Below, piece after piece: positions 1-5,938 of a DNA stretch of 7,598 bases. The stretch spans positions 1-7,598 of the forward strand of contig JAFQPC010000089.1 of the NCBI GenBank assembly GCA_017411935.1. Reading direction: 5' to 3'. The notes under the pieces were generated by a model. It was not told the origin of the DNA, did no database searches, and saw nothing but the letters and a program-made list of their open reading frames with translations. A program made the position numbers and the translations under genes. Origin of the DNA: Clostridia bacterium. GTDB taxonomy: Bacteria > Bacillota > Clostridia > Oscillospirales > CAG-272. The stretch's first letter is position 1; each line of letters starts with the position of its first letter.

Positions 1-8
1 CTTTTTAC

Positions 9-31
9 GGGAGGAGCAAGCCCCTCCCCTA
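9..31 (-). repeat. Edge copy of a GTAGGGG-type palindromic intergenic repeat
   Basis: On the minus strand this begins GTAGGGG and runs straight into a hairpin with arms GGGAGG (23-28) and CCTCCC (9-14). The same layout, GTAGGGG followed immediately by a GC-rich hairpin, occurs at 6697-6749, so I read this as a cut-off copy of a related interspersed repeat continuing past the left edge. That relationship is inferred from layout, since the hairpin sequences differ. It could also be an isolated stem-loop. Confidence 0.4.
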
Positions 32-49
32 CCACAAAATATGAGAAAA

Positions 50-90
50 TTTCAAAGAAACAGCGTAGCCGTGAACATCACAACTACGCT
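50..90 (-). terminator. Intrinsic terminator of the 130-1008 gene
   Basis: In minus-strand RNA, AGCGUAG (90-84) pairs with CUACGCU (68-62), UU/GG wobble pairs follow, and GUGA/UCAC closes a UGU loop, giving a 13-bp stem. It is followed by a U-rich run (GUUUCUUUGAAA). On the plus strand the central CC/AA would be mismatched, so the structure favours minus-strand transcripts. It lies about 40 bases beyond the stop codon of the upstream gene. Confidence 0.7.
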
Positions 91-129
91 TTCTTCGTTA
101 TGGGACATTGAATTATGTTGACACACTTT

Positions 130-1008
130 TCACAGCAACGGATTCTCTGCTTTGAGTCCGAGGTACGACACGTCGATGCGGCGCGGATTGAGCGAGAGGT
201 GCATCCGTCCCTCGAGATACTCGCGTCCAAAGTGCTCAATGTGCTCCTCGGCAAGGCTTTCGAGCACGTCAAGCTCCCACAAAAATCCCTCTGCCCTTTC
301 TTTCTCGCAGAGAAAATCGACCGTCACCGACTCCTTTTCCCATCCGACGACCGCGCTTCGATCAATCGCGACCGTACGGCACAGCAAAAAGGTAACGAGC
401 AGAAAATGCGCAAACGCACCGAAATCCAAGGTTTCGGAATCTCTCACCTCACATCGCGGCGCCATATCGACCGAGCATCCTGTAAGTGCCGAGATCGCCT
501 CGATCTTCTTCCATAAAAATCCGTCGATCCGCTTTTCTTTTCCACGGATCTTCGGTGCCAACGAGGAAAATGACAGCGTATTGATCTCCCACAGAAGCGA
601 GGCAAGCTCCTTTTCATACCTTGCGATCTTGCCCGGCATTCTTCCCGCCGCTTCCTCGGCGAGCTTTTCATTCAGAAGAAAGGTCATTCCGCTTCGCTTG
701 ACAAGAAACCGCAGAGTCATCTGCCGATCAAGCTGCGGCACAAGCACGACTGCCGCCGTGCACGAGGGCATCAGCAAAGGAAGAACGATGAGAAGTCTTC
801 CCTCGCCCGTTTCACTCAGGATCGGCTTGGTCTCATAGGAAAAGAGCGCACTCGACACGCGGGAGAGTTCTTCCTCGCTCAGAAGCTCGGAGCATCTCCG
901 TCCGACGGCATTTCTTTCCCACGGCGAGCGACAAGCAACGACCCTTGGCTCGCCCCTGAGAGTCACGACCCATAAGTCGCTGACAAATTTCAAGTTTTTC
1001 TGTTCCAT
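130..1008 (-). CDS. Hypothetical protein, 292 aa, family not recognised
   Basis: I do not recognise a family. The ORF starts at ATG 1008-1006 with GGAG about nine bases upstream. The protein is soluble-looking, with no signal peptide and no clear membrane segment. Residues 1-95 alternate short beta-like stretches and end in a hydrophobic run (LLIVLPLL) reminiscent of a small sensor domain. A charged helical middle (about 110-175) follows, and then a hydrophobic helix (FAHFLLVTFLL, about 197-207). The C-terminal third faintly resembles the spacing of a degenerate histidine-kinase ATPase fold, but I see no N-, G1- or G2-box, so kinase activity is not supported. It lies 79 bases downstream of the CarD-family gene on the same strand, with a hairpin in the gap and a terminator after it, so it may be partly co-transcribed with that gene. 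Confidence 0.75.
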   Translation of the reverse strand: MEQKNLKFVSDLWVVTLRGEPRVVACRSPWERNAVGRRCSELLSEEELSRVSSALFSYETKPILSETGEGRLLIVLPLLMPSCTAAVVLVPQLDRQMTLRFLVKRSGMTFLLNEKLAEEAAGRMPGKIARYEKELASLLWEINTLSFSSLAPKIRGKEKRIDGFLWKKIEAISALTGCSVDMAPRCEVRDSETLDFGAFAHFLLVTFLLCRTVAIDRSAVVGWEKESVTVDFLCEKERAEGFLWELDVLESLAEEHIEHFGREYLEGRMHLSLNPRRIDVSYLGLKAENPLL

Positions 1009-1023
1009 CTATGGTTCTCCATC

Positions 1024-1073
1024 ATCAAAACAACAAAGCAGTTCCGTTGCAAAAAACAACGGAGCTGCTTTTT
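1024..1073 (-). terminator. Hairpin between carD-like gene and 130-1008: terminator or attenuator
   Basis: Arms 1035-1049 and 1057-1071 pair over 15 positions around a 7-base A/T loop. The single irregular position (1042/1064) is a G-U pair in plus-strand RNA and an A-C mismatch in minus-strand RNA. T-rich tracts flank both sides: TTTTT on the plus strand, and TTTGTTGTTTT on the minus strand. Only minus-strand genes flank it, so it probably ends transcription of the CarD-family gene. It leaves just 26 bases before the next start codon, too little for an obvious separate promoter, so partial read-through is likely. Confidence 0.6.
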
Positions 1074-1087
1074 CGATCAAAAAGTCG

Positions 1088-1621
1088 TCAGATCACGGCA
1101 GGTTCTTTGGCAGAGAGACTTCTCTCACCGCGCAAAAGAGGAAGGATCTCGTCAGAAAACCGAAGATCGGTCGTCATCGAGAACTCCTCAAAGAGCATCG
1201 TTTTTGCGCGATAGAGGGCATTCTCGTCGGTCGAGCCCACCTTTTTTCCGAGCGACAGAAGAAGCTCGTTATGCTCTGCCACCGTATTGACGAGCACGAT
1301 GAGCTGCTTTCGGTCACCGAGCGACAGAATTTCGCGGAATTTCAGATTGCGCAAACGGCTCTCCTCGATCCAATCGAGTCGCTCGTAGCGAAGCTCCGAA
1401 ACAAGCCCCAAAATTTCTTCTGCCGAAAGAAGCGGACGCATCAATGCCATCAGGGCATCGTTGTTCATCGGAACAAACACCGTGGATTTTTCGTCACTCA
1501 AAGGAGACAAAATATAATATTTTGCCGTCTCTCCCAGCGCGCCGAAGCGTTCCTCACGAATATCGCAGATCACGCAAACGCCTTCTGCCCGATAACTCAC
1601 ATAGCTTCCGATCTCAAACAT
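1088..1621 (-). CDS. CarD/CdnL-TRCF-type transcriptional regulator, 177 aa
   Basis: The first 60 residues match the RNA-polymerase interaction domain shared by CarD/CdnL and the transcription-repair coupling factor: an N-terminal F-x-I-G-x-Y-V-x-Y-x-x-x-G-V-x-x-I run, then a strand ending YYIL and a segment with VFVPMNN. Residues 62-177 are helical and charged, as in the DNA-contacting C-terminal domain of this family, and the length is close to the usual 160-180. Family members bind the RNA polymerase beta subunit and stabilise open promoter complexes, often at rRNA or stress genes. Whether this one does so is inferred. The start is supported by AAGGAGG six bases before ATG. The gene is downstream of the SbcC-like gene, separated by a 139-base AT-rich leader that probably carries its own promoter. 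Confidence 0.85.
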   Translation of the reverse strand: MFEIGSYVSYRAEGVCVICDIREERFGALGETAKYYILSPLSDEKSTVFVPMNNDALMALMRPLLSAEEILGLVSELRYERLDWIEESRLRNLKFREILSLGDRKQLIVLVNTVAEHNELLLSLGKKVGSTDENALYRAKTMLFEEFSMTTDLRFSDEILPLLRGERSLSAKEPAVI

Positions 1622-1627
1622 CTCCGT

Positions 1628-1634
1628 CCTCCTT
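1628..1634 (-). promoter_or_regulatory. Ribosome binding site of the CarD-family gene
   Basis: AAGGAGG lies six bases before the ATG at 1621-1619. It is a near-perfect Shine-Dalgarno sequence and fixes the start of this gene. Confidence 0.8.
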
Positions 1635-1682
1635 CTTCTGTCTCGTATGTCTCATAGGGTTGCCGATTCTTTCACTACTTAT

Positions 1683-1712
1683 ATTTTACCATATTTTCAA
1701 ATTTTTTTCTTG
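1683..1712 (-). promoter_or_regulatory. Probable extended -10 promoter of the CarD-family gene
   Basis: On the minus strand TAAAAT (1688-1683) is preceded by TGG, an extended -10 arrangement, inside AATATGGTAAAAT. There is no good -35 hexamer at 17-18 bases (AAGAAA or CAAGAA only), but the upstream DNA is rich in A-tracts. The same AATATGGTAxAAT core occurs at the promoter of the 3989-5113 gene. No hairpin terminator is visible between the SbcC-like gene and here, so read-through from upstream is also possible. Confidence 0.45.
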
Positions 1713-1760
1713 GGGCATTTTTCACAAAATTCAACTTTTTTCTTAGGAACTTTTGCCCAC

Positions 1761-3992
1761 TTACAGCAAATGCTTGGCGTAGTGCAGTCCTTTTTCATCG
1801 CAAATGCGCGCTTCTCTCGTATGGCAGGTGAAAAGCAAGCATTGGAACTGCTCCTCGCAGAGCTTCGAAAGCAAGAGAAGGATCCTTGCCGTGCGCACGT
1901 CGTCGATCTGACAGAGCGCATCGTCCAGCATCAACGGCGGAAGATCTTCCTCGAAGAGCTGACTCACCAGCGCGATGCGAAGGCTCAGATATGCCGCATC
2001 CCGCGTACCTGCACTGAGCGCGTCTGCCGTGACGGTGAGTTGGTCGGCATCAAGCAGCGTCGGCGTATAATCCGCGCCTGCCGCAAGTGTTTCGTAACGA
2101 CCTTCGCTGATGATCGACATCATCTCTCCCGCTCTCCGTCCGAGCGCGGGCGCGATATTTCCACTCATCGTTCCCGCCGCCTCGGAAAGCGCCCCCAGCG
2201 CAAGCTCGAGCGTTTCGTAATATTCCTCGGCACGGGCGTAGCTCTCGCAGAGCTCGCTGTGTCGGTCGGCAAGCTCGATCGGGTCCTTCGCGTTCGTTTT
2301 GACCGAGATCAACTCGATCTGCGATGCACGGAAGCCGTCCTCGAGCGTTTTTGCCTGCCCCTTCAGAAATCTGCGTTCGGTTTCCAGTCTGGTAGGATCG
2401 AGAGACGCGAGCGCAGCAGGGTCAACGGTCAGACTTTCTCGGAGCGCCGCCTCGTCATACGACGCAAGCGCACTCTGCTCGTCTGCCAGCGTTTTTGCGA
2501 GCGCCGAGCGATTGGCAAGAAGCGCACGAAGCTCCGAAAGATGTGCCGAAATTCTCGTTGCCTCGCGGTCGGCGGCATCGACGGTCAGCTCCACCTCTGC
2601 GGCGGGAAGCGTGCGGCGAAGTGCCGTAGCAAGTGCTTCCTCGATCTCACGAACGAGTCCCTCGGCGGCACGGTAAGACGCTTCCGCCTCGATCTGCGCC
2701 TTTCCTTCCTCCCGCCGCGCACGAAGCGCTTCGGTACAGCGCGTAAGCGTCGCGGGAAGCGTGTCGGGCGTCTGTCCAAAGCTCTTTGCCAGCGCCAATC
2801 GCTTTTTGCGCGCCATCATACTCACCGAGAGCAAGCCCACGCCAAGCAAAGCGCCCACTGCCATAAGGATCGGCGTAACGATCACACCGATAGCGCCAAT
2901 GCCGAGAAGCGTCAGACCGCCCCCAAGACACAGAGCAAACCCCTTCGAATACTTTTTGAGGCGCGCAAGGATCGCCGATGCACCGCCCTCGGCTTCCAGC
3001 CGCTCTCCAAGCTCGGCATCGGCTTCGTCGTAGGTGCGGCTCTCTGCCATCTTGGCAAGCGCTTCTTTCTGAGACGCCTCACGGAGCTTTGCCGTGCGGA
3101 GATTGACCGCAAGGGTCCGAAGCGTTGCCGCATCCGCCTCGCAAAGCTCTCTCTCGGTTTTTTGCGCGCTCGTTTTGAGCTCCGAAATCTTTCTGTCAAG
3201 CTCGCTCTTTTGCGCCAGCATCTCGCGAAGTCGCTCAAATCTTCGCAGAAGCTCGACCGTACCGAGCTGCGTGAGCTGTTCGCTGACAAGCGAGAGACGC
3301 TCGGCGTTTTTCTCGGACTGCTCCTGATTGCGTTTCATTTTTTCTTCCAGCAGACACAGGCGGCGTTCGGTCTCGATCGCCGTCTCCCACTGCTTTTTTG
3401 CGTCGTTGATCTGCGCGTTCAGCTCGTACAGAAGCCCGCCCTTGCCATTCTTATGGCGATACTGCACACGGATCTTGTCGAGCTTGTCCTCAATATGCGT
3501 AATGTCGGTCGTCTCATCGGCGCTTGAAAGCAGATTTCGGATCGCATCCGCGCCCTTCTTTCCGCCAAGGTCGGAAAGCCGCATCTGACCGATGCCGCAA
3601 GTGTTTTCAAAGATCTCCTTCGGCACGCCGAGGAAGACCTCGCCCGCCTCTTTCCCGGGAAAAGCGATCTCTCCCGAGGCGTGGTGATAGATGTTCATTC
3701 GTTCGTTGCCCGAGCGTCCGCTCTCGGTAAAGCTTCGCTCAATGCGGTATTCCCGTCCCTCGTGACGCACGCGCATACTGCCGACGGCACGGTGTCCGCG
3801 CCAACTGACCGAACGCTCGCGGTCCTCGTGTCCCTTGCGGGGCATTCCGTAGAGCATAAATTTGATAAAGAGCCAAACCGTGCTCTTGCCCGCTTCGTTT
3901 TCGCCCTCAAAAATGTTGAGTCCCTCGGAGAGGTCAAACTGCCTGCCCGAAAGTCCGCCGAATTCGACAATGTTCAAGGATAAGATCTTCAT
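1761..3992 (-). CDS. SbcC/RAD50-like AAA ATPase with mid-protein membrane hairpin (YhaN-like), 743 aa
   Basis: This is an SMC/RAD50-type ATPase. The Walker A motif GENEAGKS is at residues 30-37, a Q-loop glutamine is near 136, the ABC signature (LSAGTRDAAYLSLR) starts at 659, Walker B LMLDD is at 687-691 and the H-loop TCH ends at 724. Between the two ATPase halves lie coiled coils (about 185-345 and 410-600). They are interrupted at 351-393 by a long Gly/Ala/Leu/Ile/Val stretch that can form two membrane helices, followed by basic ARKKR. There is no CxxC zinc hook. This matches the Bacillus YhaN type rather than classical SbcC, although it is shorter than I recall for YhaN. ATG 3992 is chosen over the longer ATG at 4037 because GAGGAGGG precedes it, MKIL begins the first ATPase strand, and it overlaps the phosphoesterase stop as ATGA. 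The partner phosphoesterase is directly upstream. It probably processes DNA ends. Confidence 0.88.
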   Translation of the reverse strand: MKILSLNIVEFGGLSGRQFDLSEGLNIFEGENEAGKSTVWLFIKFMLYGMPRKGHEDRERSVSWRGHRAVGSMRVRHEGREYRIERSFTESGRSGNERMNIYHHASGEIAFPGKEAGEVFLGVPKEIFENTCGIGQMRLSDLGGKKGADAIRNLLSSADETTDITHIEDKLDKIRVQYRHKNGKGGLLYELNAQINDAKKQWETAIETERRLCLLEEKMKRNQEQSEKNAERLSLVSEQLTQLGTVELLRRFERLREMLAQKSELDRKISELKTSAQKTERELCEADAATLRTLAVNLRTAKLREASQKEALAKMAESRTYDEADAELGERLEAEGGASAILARLKKYSKGFALCLGGGLTLLGIGAIGVIVTPILMAVGALLGVGLLSVSMMARKKRLALAKSFGQTPDTLPATLTRCTEALRARREEGKAQIEAEASYRAAEGLVREIEEALATALRRTLPAAEVELTVDAADREATRISAHLSELRALLANRSALAKTLADEQSALASYDEAALRESLTVDPAALASLDPTRLETERRFLKGQAKTLEDGFRASQIELISVKTNAKDPIELADRHSELCESYARAEEYYETLELALGALSEAAGTMSGNIAPALGRRAGEMMSIISEGRYETLAAGADYTPTLLDADQLTVTADALSAGTRDAAYLSLRIALVSQLFEEDLPPLMLDDALCQIDDVRTARILLLLSKLCEEQFQCLLFTCHTREARICDEKGLHYAKHLL

Positions 3993-5113
3993 CGTTTGCC
4001 CTCCTCGGTTGGAATTGCCCGTCCGTCGATGGCACAAAGTCCGATCTGAAGTGCCTTCGCCGCGCGACGGCGCACGACGGGATCATCGTCGGTAAGCTTG
4101 GGGTAGAGCGCACGGTACAGCGCTCCGCGGATCGTGATATCGTTTTTCAGGAAATTTCCGTCGCTGACGGGAATCGTGAGGTTTTGCAAGTCAAGATACG
4201 CCAATCCTAACGACATTTGGTTAGTTTCATCTAACACGGAAGATAGAATTTCAGGGTCGGCATTGCCTACCAGATAGAGACGCAGGTGAGTCGTTCCCTG
4301 TTCCACCGAACGCCGCACCGAGTCTTCGATCACAGAGCACATCGTTTTCTCGTCGGAGTACGCTGTGAGGTCCAGCTCGCGGATCGTATAACAGGTCTGA
4401 GAAAGAATTCTTCGCTCGATCTTCGGAGAAGCCCCTTCTTCCAGCGTGACGATCAGCACACCGCCCTCCGAAAGCTCGTCAAAGCTTCTGCCTTCGGCAA
4501 ATCCGCAATATTGTATGCGCTCGTCGTGGAGCTTCGGCGGTTTGTGAATGTGACCGAGCGCAGCGTAATCAAAGCCGCCGCGAAGAATATCGCCCTCGGT
4601 GACGGGCGCCGAGCGGGAGATCGGCGAGGTCAGATCGGCGTGCGCGCAAAGCAGATGACACCAGCCTTCCTTTTCGGGGATCGTCGCTCCCGCGAGCGGA
4701 GACTCGGAAAGAAATGCCGAGGTAAACGCATAGCCAAACACGCGCGTGTGCAGCTCCTCGATCTCAAAGCATTGAAGCTCGGTCGAGCTGAAAACGTAGA
4801 CATGGTCCGGAAGCTCCGCGGTCCGATAAAAGCTTCCCTCCGCATAAGGATCGTGGTTGCCGGGGGCAATGACGACAGGGCAAGCACTCTCACGCAAAAG
4901 CTTCTGCAAGAGTGCCGCTGTCTCGGGGGTCGTGTGACGACCGTCAAAGAGGTCGCCCGCCATCAAGATCAGGTCGCATTCTTCTTTCTTCGCACAAGCA
5001 AAAATACGGCGCAACAGCGCACGTTGCGCCTCGCGTTTTTCGTCGGCTCTCGCTCCCTCGTCGGAGCAAAAAGGGCTGTCAAGGTGGAGATCTCCCGTAT
5101 GTAAAATCTTCAT
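3989..5113 (-). CDS. SbcD/MRE11/YhaO-like metallophosphoesterase (DNA repair exonuclease), 374 aa
   Basis: This is a calcineurin-like phosphoesterase with all the metal-ligand motifs in order: D-L-H at residues 8-10, GDLFD at 53-57, GNHD at 85-88, CAHAD at 156-160 (H158) and GHIH at 187-190. MRE11/SbcD enzymes use two Mn ions to nick and degrade DNA ends, driven by a RAD50/SbcC-type ATPase. The overlapping downstream gene encodes such an ATPase. Residues after about 250 form the less conserved cap and ATPase-binding part. The length is close to SbcD and YhaO. The start is set by AAGGAG nine bases upstream, and a good promoter lies at 5199-5227. Codons 'SSVLDETNQMSLGL' (4194-4250) use TTA, CTA and GGA, unlike the rest of the gene, and contain a palindrome also found in the leader. 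Nuclease activity is inferred from the motifs. Confidence 0.9.
   Translation of the reverse strand: MKILHTGDLHLDSPFCSDEGARADEKREAQRALLRRIFACAKKEECDLILMAGDLFDGRHTTPETAALLQKLLRESACPVVIAPGNHDPYAEGSFYRTAELPDHVYVFSSTELQCFEIEELHTRVFGYAFTSAFLSESPLAGATIPEKEGWCHLLCAHADLTSPISRSAPVTEGDILRGGFDYAALGHIHKPPKLHDERIQYCGFAEGRSFDELSEGGVLIVTLEEGASPKIERRILSQTCYTIRELDLTAYSDEKTMCSVIEDSVRRSVEQGTTHLRLYLVGNADPEILSSVLDETNQMSLGLAYLDLQNLTIPVSDGNFLKNDITIRGALYRALYPKLTDDDPVVRRRAAKALQIGLCAIDGRAIPTEEGKR
3999..4006 (-). promoter_or_regulatory. Ribosome binding site of the ATPase gene, inside the phosphoesterase gene
   Basis: GAGGAGGG lies six bases upstream of ATG 3992-3990 and encodes the final Glu-Glu-Gly of the phosphoesterase. 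With the ATGA stop/start overlap this indicates translational coupling. It is the main reason for choosing this start. Confidence 0.75.
4206..4235. repeat. Intragenic CTAAC/GTTAG inverted repeats
   Basis: CCTAAC (4206-4211) faces GGTTAG (4219-4224), which in turn faces CTAAC (4231-4235). The right-hand pair, GTTAG-N6-CTAAC, recurs with the same spacing at 5147-5162 in the leader of the same gene. It lies in coding sequence whose codons are locally AT-rich. It may be an operator or chance. Confidence 0.4.
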
Positions 5114-5146
5114 CGTCGATGACTCCTTTCAAAAAAAGGATTTTAA

Positions 5147-5162
5147 GTTAGTTTTCTCTAAC
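5147..5162. repeat. Leader palindrome GTTAG-N6-CTAAC
   Basis: This is a 16-base imperfect palindrome between the promoter (5199-5227) and the ribosome binding site of the phosphoesterase gene. It matches the intragenic copy at 4220-4235 at 14 of 16 positions. Its place downstream of the -10 would suit a roadblock-type operator or a small 5' leader hairpin. The function is not shown. Confidence 0.4.
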
Positions 5163-5198
5163 GCCCAAAGTTCTTTCACTTCAGTTTATCTTAATTTC

Positions 5199-5227
5199 AT
5201 TATACCATATTTCTTGCAAAAACGCAA
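5199..5227 (-). promoter_or_regulatory. Sigma-A promoter of the phosphoesterase-ATPase unit
   Basis: On the minus strand the -35 is TTGCGT (5227-5222), the spacer is 17 bases, and the -10 is TATAAT (5204-5199) preceded by TGG (extended -10). The DNA upstream is rich in A-tracts. The -35 and part of the spacer are buried in a 10-bp inverted repeat (5208-5233). Confidence 0.75.
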
Positions 5228-5233
5228 GAAATA
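5208..5233. repeat. 10-bp perfect inverted repeat overlapping divergent promoters (operator candidate)
   Basis: TATTTCTTGC (5208-5217) and GCAAGAAATA (5224-5233) form a perfect inverted repeat with a 6-base centre. It covers the minus-strand -35 and most of its spacer and ends two bases before the plus-strand -35 (5236-5241). A protein bound here could control both directions. The alternative, a terminator hairpin, is unlikely because no transcript runs into it from either side. Confidence 0.5.
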
Positions 5234-5235
5234 CT

Positions 5236-5264
5236 TTCACCTTTTTTCTTTTTTTACATAGAAT
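5236..5264 (+). promoter_or_regulatory. Probable promoter of the amidase-like gene
   Basis: The -35 TTCACC (four of six consensus bases), a 17-base spacer and the -10 TAGAAT (five of six) place transcription start about 40 bases before the start codon at 5312. The spacer is strongly T-rich. Confidence 0.55.
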
Positions 5265-5294
5265 GAGAATGTTAGACTTGAGAGAAGATTGTTC

Positions 5295-5302
5295 AAAGGA
5301 GG
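5295..5302 (+). promoter_or_regulatory. Ribosome binding site deciding a TTG start
   Basis: AAAGGAGG lies nine bases before TTG 5312-5314. No in-frame ATG exists between this site and the conserved domain start, so the TTG is the supported initiator. Confidence 0.7.
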
Positions 5303-5311
5303 AATTGGATT

Positions 5312-5881
5312 TTGTTAGTCAATATTCCATACGATCGTATGCGCGCTGTCGAATATGCAAGAAGATGGGCGCTTTCGCGCAACCCACTCTTTATCGACTT
5401 TACGGGTCAGGGCGGAAACTGTACCAATTTCGTCTCCCAATGTCTCTTTGCAGGGTGCGGCGTGATGAATTTCACACCGACCTTCGGGTGGTATTACCGA
5501 TCGCCAAGCGACCGAGCCCCTGCTTGGTCGGGGGTAGATGAGCTTTACCGATTTCTCATTGGCGTCACGGAGTTTGTTGAGGCTAACGGAGGCGTCGGTC
5601 CGTACGCCACCGACGCGCGAGAGAGCCGAAAGATCGAGCTTGGCGACGTCATTCAGCTCGCCAATGAAGCGGGGGATTTTTATCATACGCTGCTCATTTG
5701 CGGTTTTACCGAGAACGACGTCCTCGTTTGCGCGCAATCCGACGACGCGCTCGACCGACCGCTCTCGACCTACGGTTACGCCTCGCTCCGCGTCCTGCAC
5801 ATCGAGGGCGCGCGCATCGAATTTGATACCGATACGAGCTTCGAGAATCTTCTGAACGGAACTTCTTTACCCGAGGGGTAA
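5312..5881 (+). CDS. Amidase_6-type (putative amidase domain) protein, 189 aa
   Basis: The sequence matches the putative amidase domain common in Firmicutes. It has a YDRxxAVxYARxWA opening (7-20), then GGNCTNFVSQCL at 34-45 with the presumed catalytic Cys37. A tryptophan-bearing middle follows (W60, W72), then GDVIQL (111-116), a presumed catalytic His125 in YHTLLI, and a late AQSDD/RPLS segment typical of the family's C-terminal part. This is an NlpC/P60-like papain fold, and relatives are thought to cut amide bonds in peptidoglycan or peptides. No signal peptide or membrane helix is visible, so the product should remain in the cytoplasm, which is unusual for a wall amidase. It starts at TTG with a strong ribosome binding site and is transcribed divergently from the phosphoesterase gene as a single-gene unit ending at a terminator. 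Its substrate is unknown. Confidence 0.85.
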   Translation: MLVNIPYDRMRAVEYARRWALSRNPLFIDFTGQGGNCTNFVSQCLFAGCGVMNFTPTFGWYYRSPSDRAPAWSGVDELYRFLIGVTEFVEANGGVGPYATDARESRKIELGDVIQLANEAGDFYHTLLICGFTENDVLVCAQSDDALDRPLSTYGYASLRVLHIEGARIEFDTDTSFENLLNGTSLPEG

Positions 5882-5883
5882 GC

Positions 5884-5923
5884 AAATGCCGCAAGCAGTG
5901 CTTGCGGCTTTGTTTCTGTTTCA
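5884..5923. terminator. Bidirectional terminator between convergent genes
   Basis: GCCGCAAG (5888-5895) and CTTGCGGC (5901-5908) form a perfect 8-bp stem with a 5-base loop, extended by AAA/TTT across a bulged T. The plus strand continues TTTGTTTCTGTTT. The minus strand continues ATTTGCTT. It ends the amidase-like gene and can serve the convergent XRE gene. Confidence 0.8.
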
Positions 5924-5938
5924 ATTTCGGTTTTATGT

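Noticed and set aside
152..838. 228-residue plus-strand open frame opposite the 130-1008 gene
   Set aside because: It has Ser/Arg-rich low-complexity composition and no ribosome binding site. The minus-strand frame has a better start, a Shine-Dalgarno sequence and a matching terminator.
1689..1760. GGGCA…TGCCC pair downstream of the SbcC-like gene as a terminator
   Set aside because: There are only five base pairs with a loop of over 30 bases, and the inner A-tracts do not pair.
1647..3527. 626-residue plus-strand open frame
   Set aside because: It lies opposite the SbcC-like gene, which has full ATPase motifs. The protein is Arg/Cys/Leu-rich without motifs and has no ribosome binding site. 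It is an antisense shadow.
3993..4037. Longer start (ATG 4037) for the SbcC-like ATPase
   Set aside because: The extra 15 residues overlap the phosphoesterase coding end, are unlike the family N-terminus, and lack a ribosome binding site as good as that before ATG 3992.
4286..5104. 272-residue plus-strand open frame opposite the phosphoesterase
   Set aside because: The minus strand encodes every phosphoesterase motif, whereas this frame is Arg-rich and motif-free.
5263..5541. Plus-strand ATG frame beginning upstream of the amidase-like gene
   Set aside because: It is in a different frame from the conserved amidase domain and has no motif. The AAAGGAGG at 5295 points to the TTG at 5312 instead.
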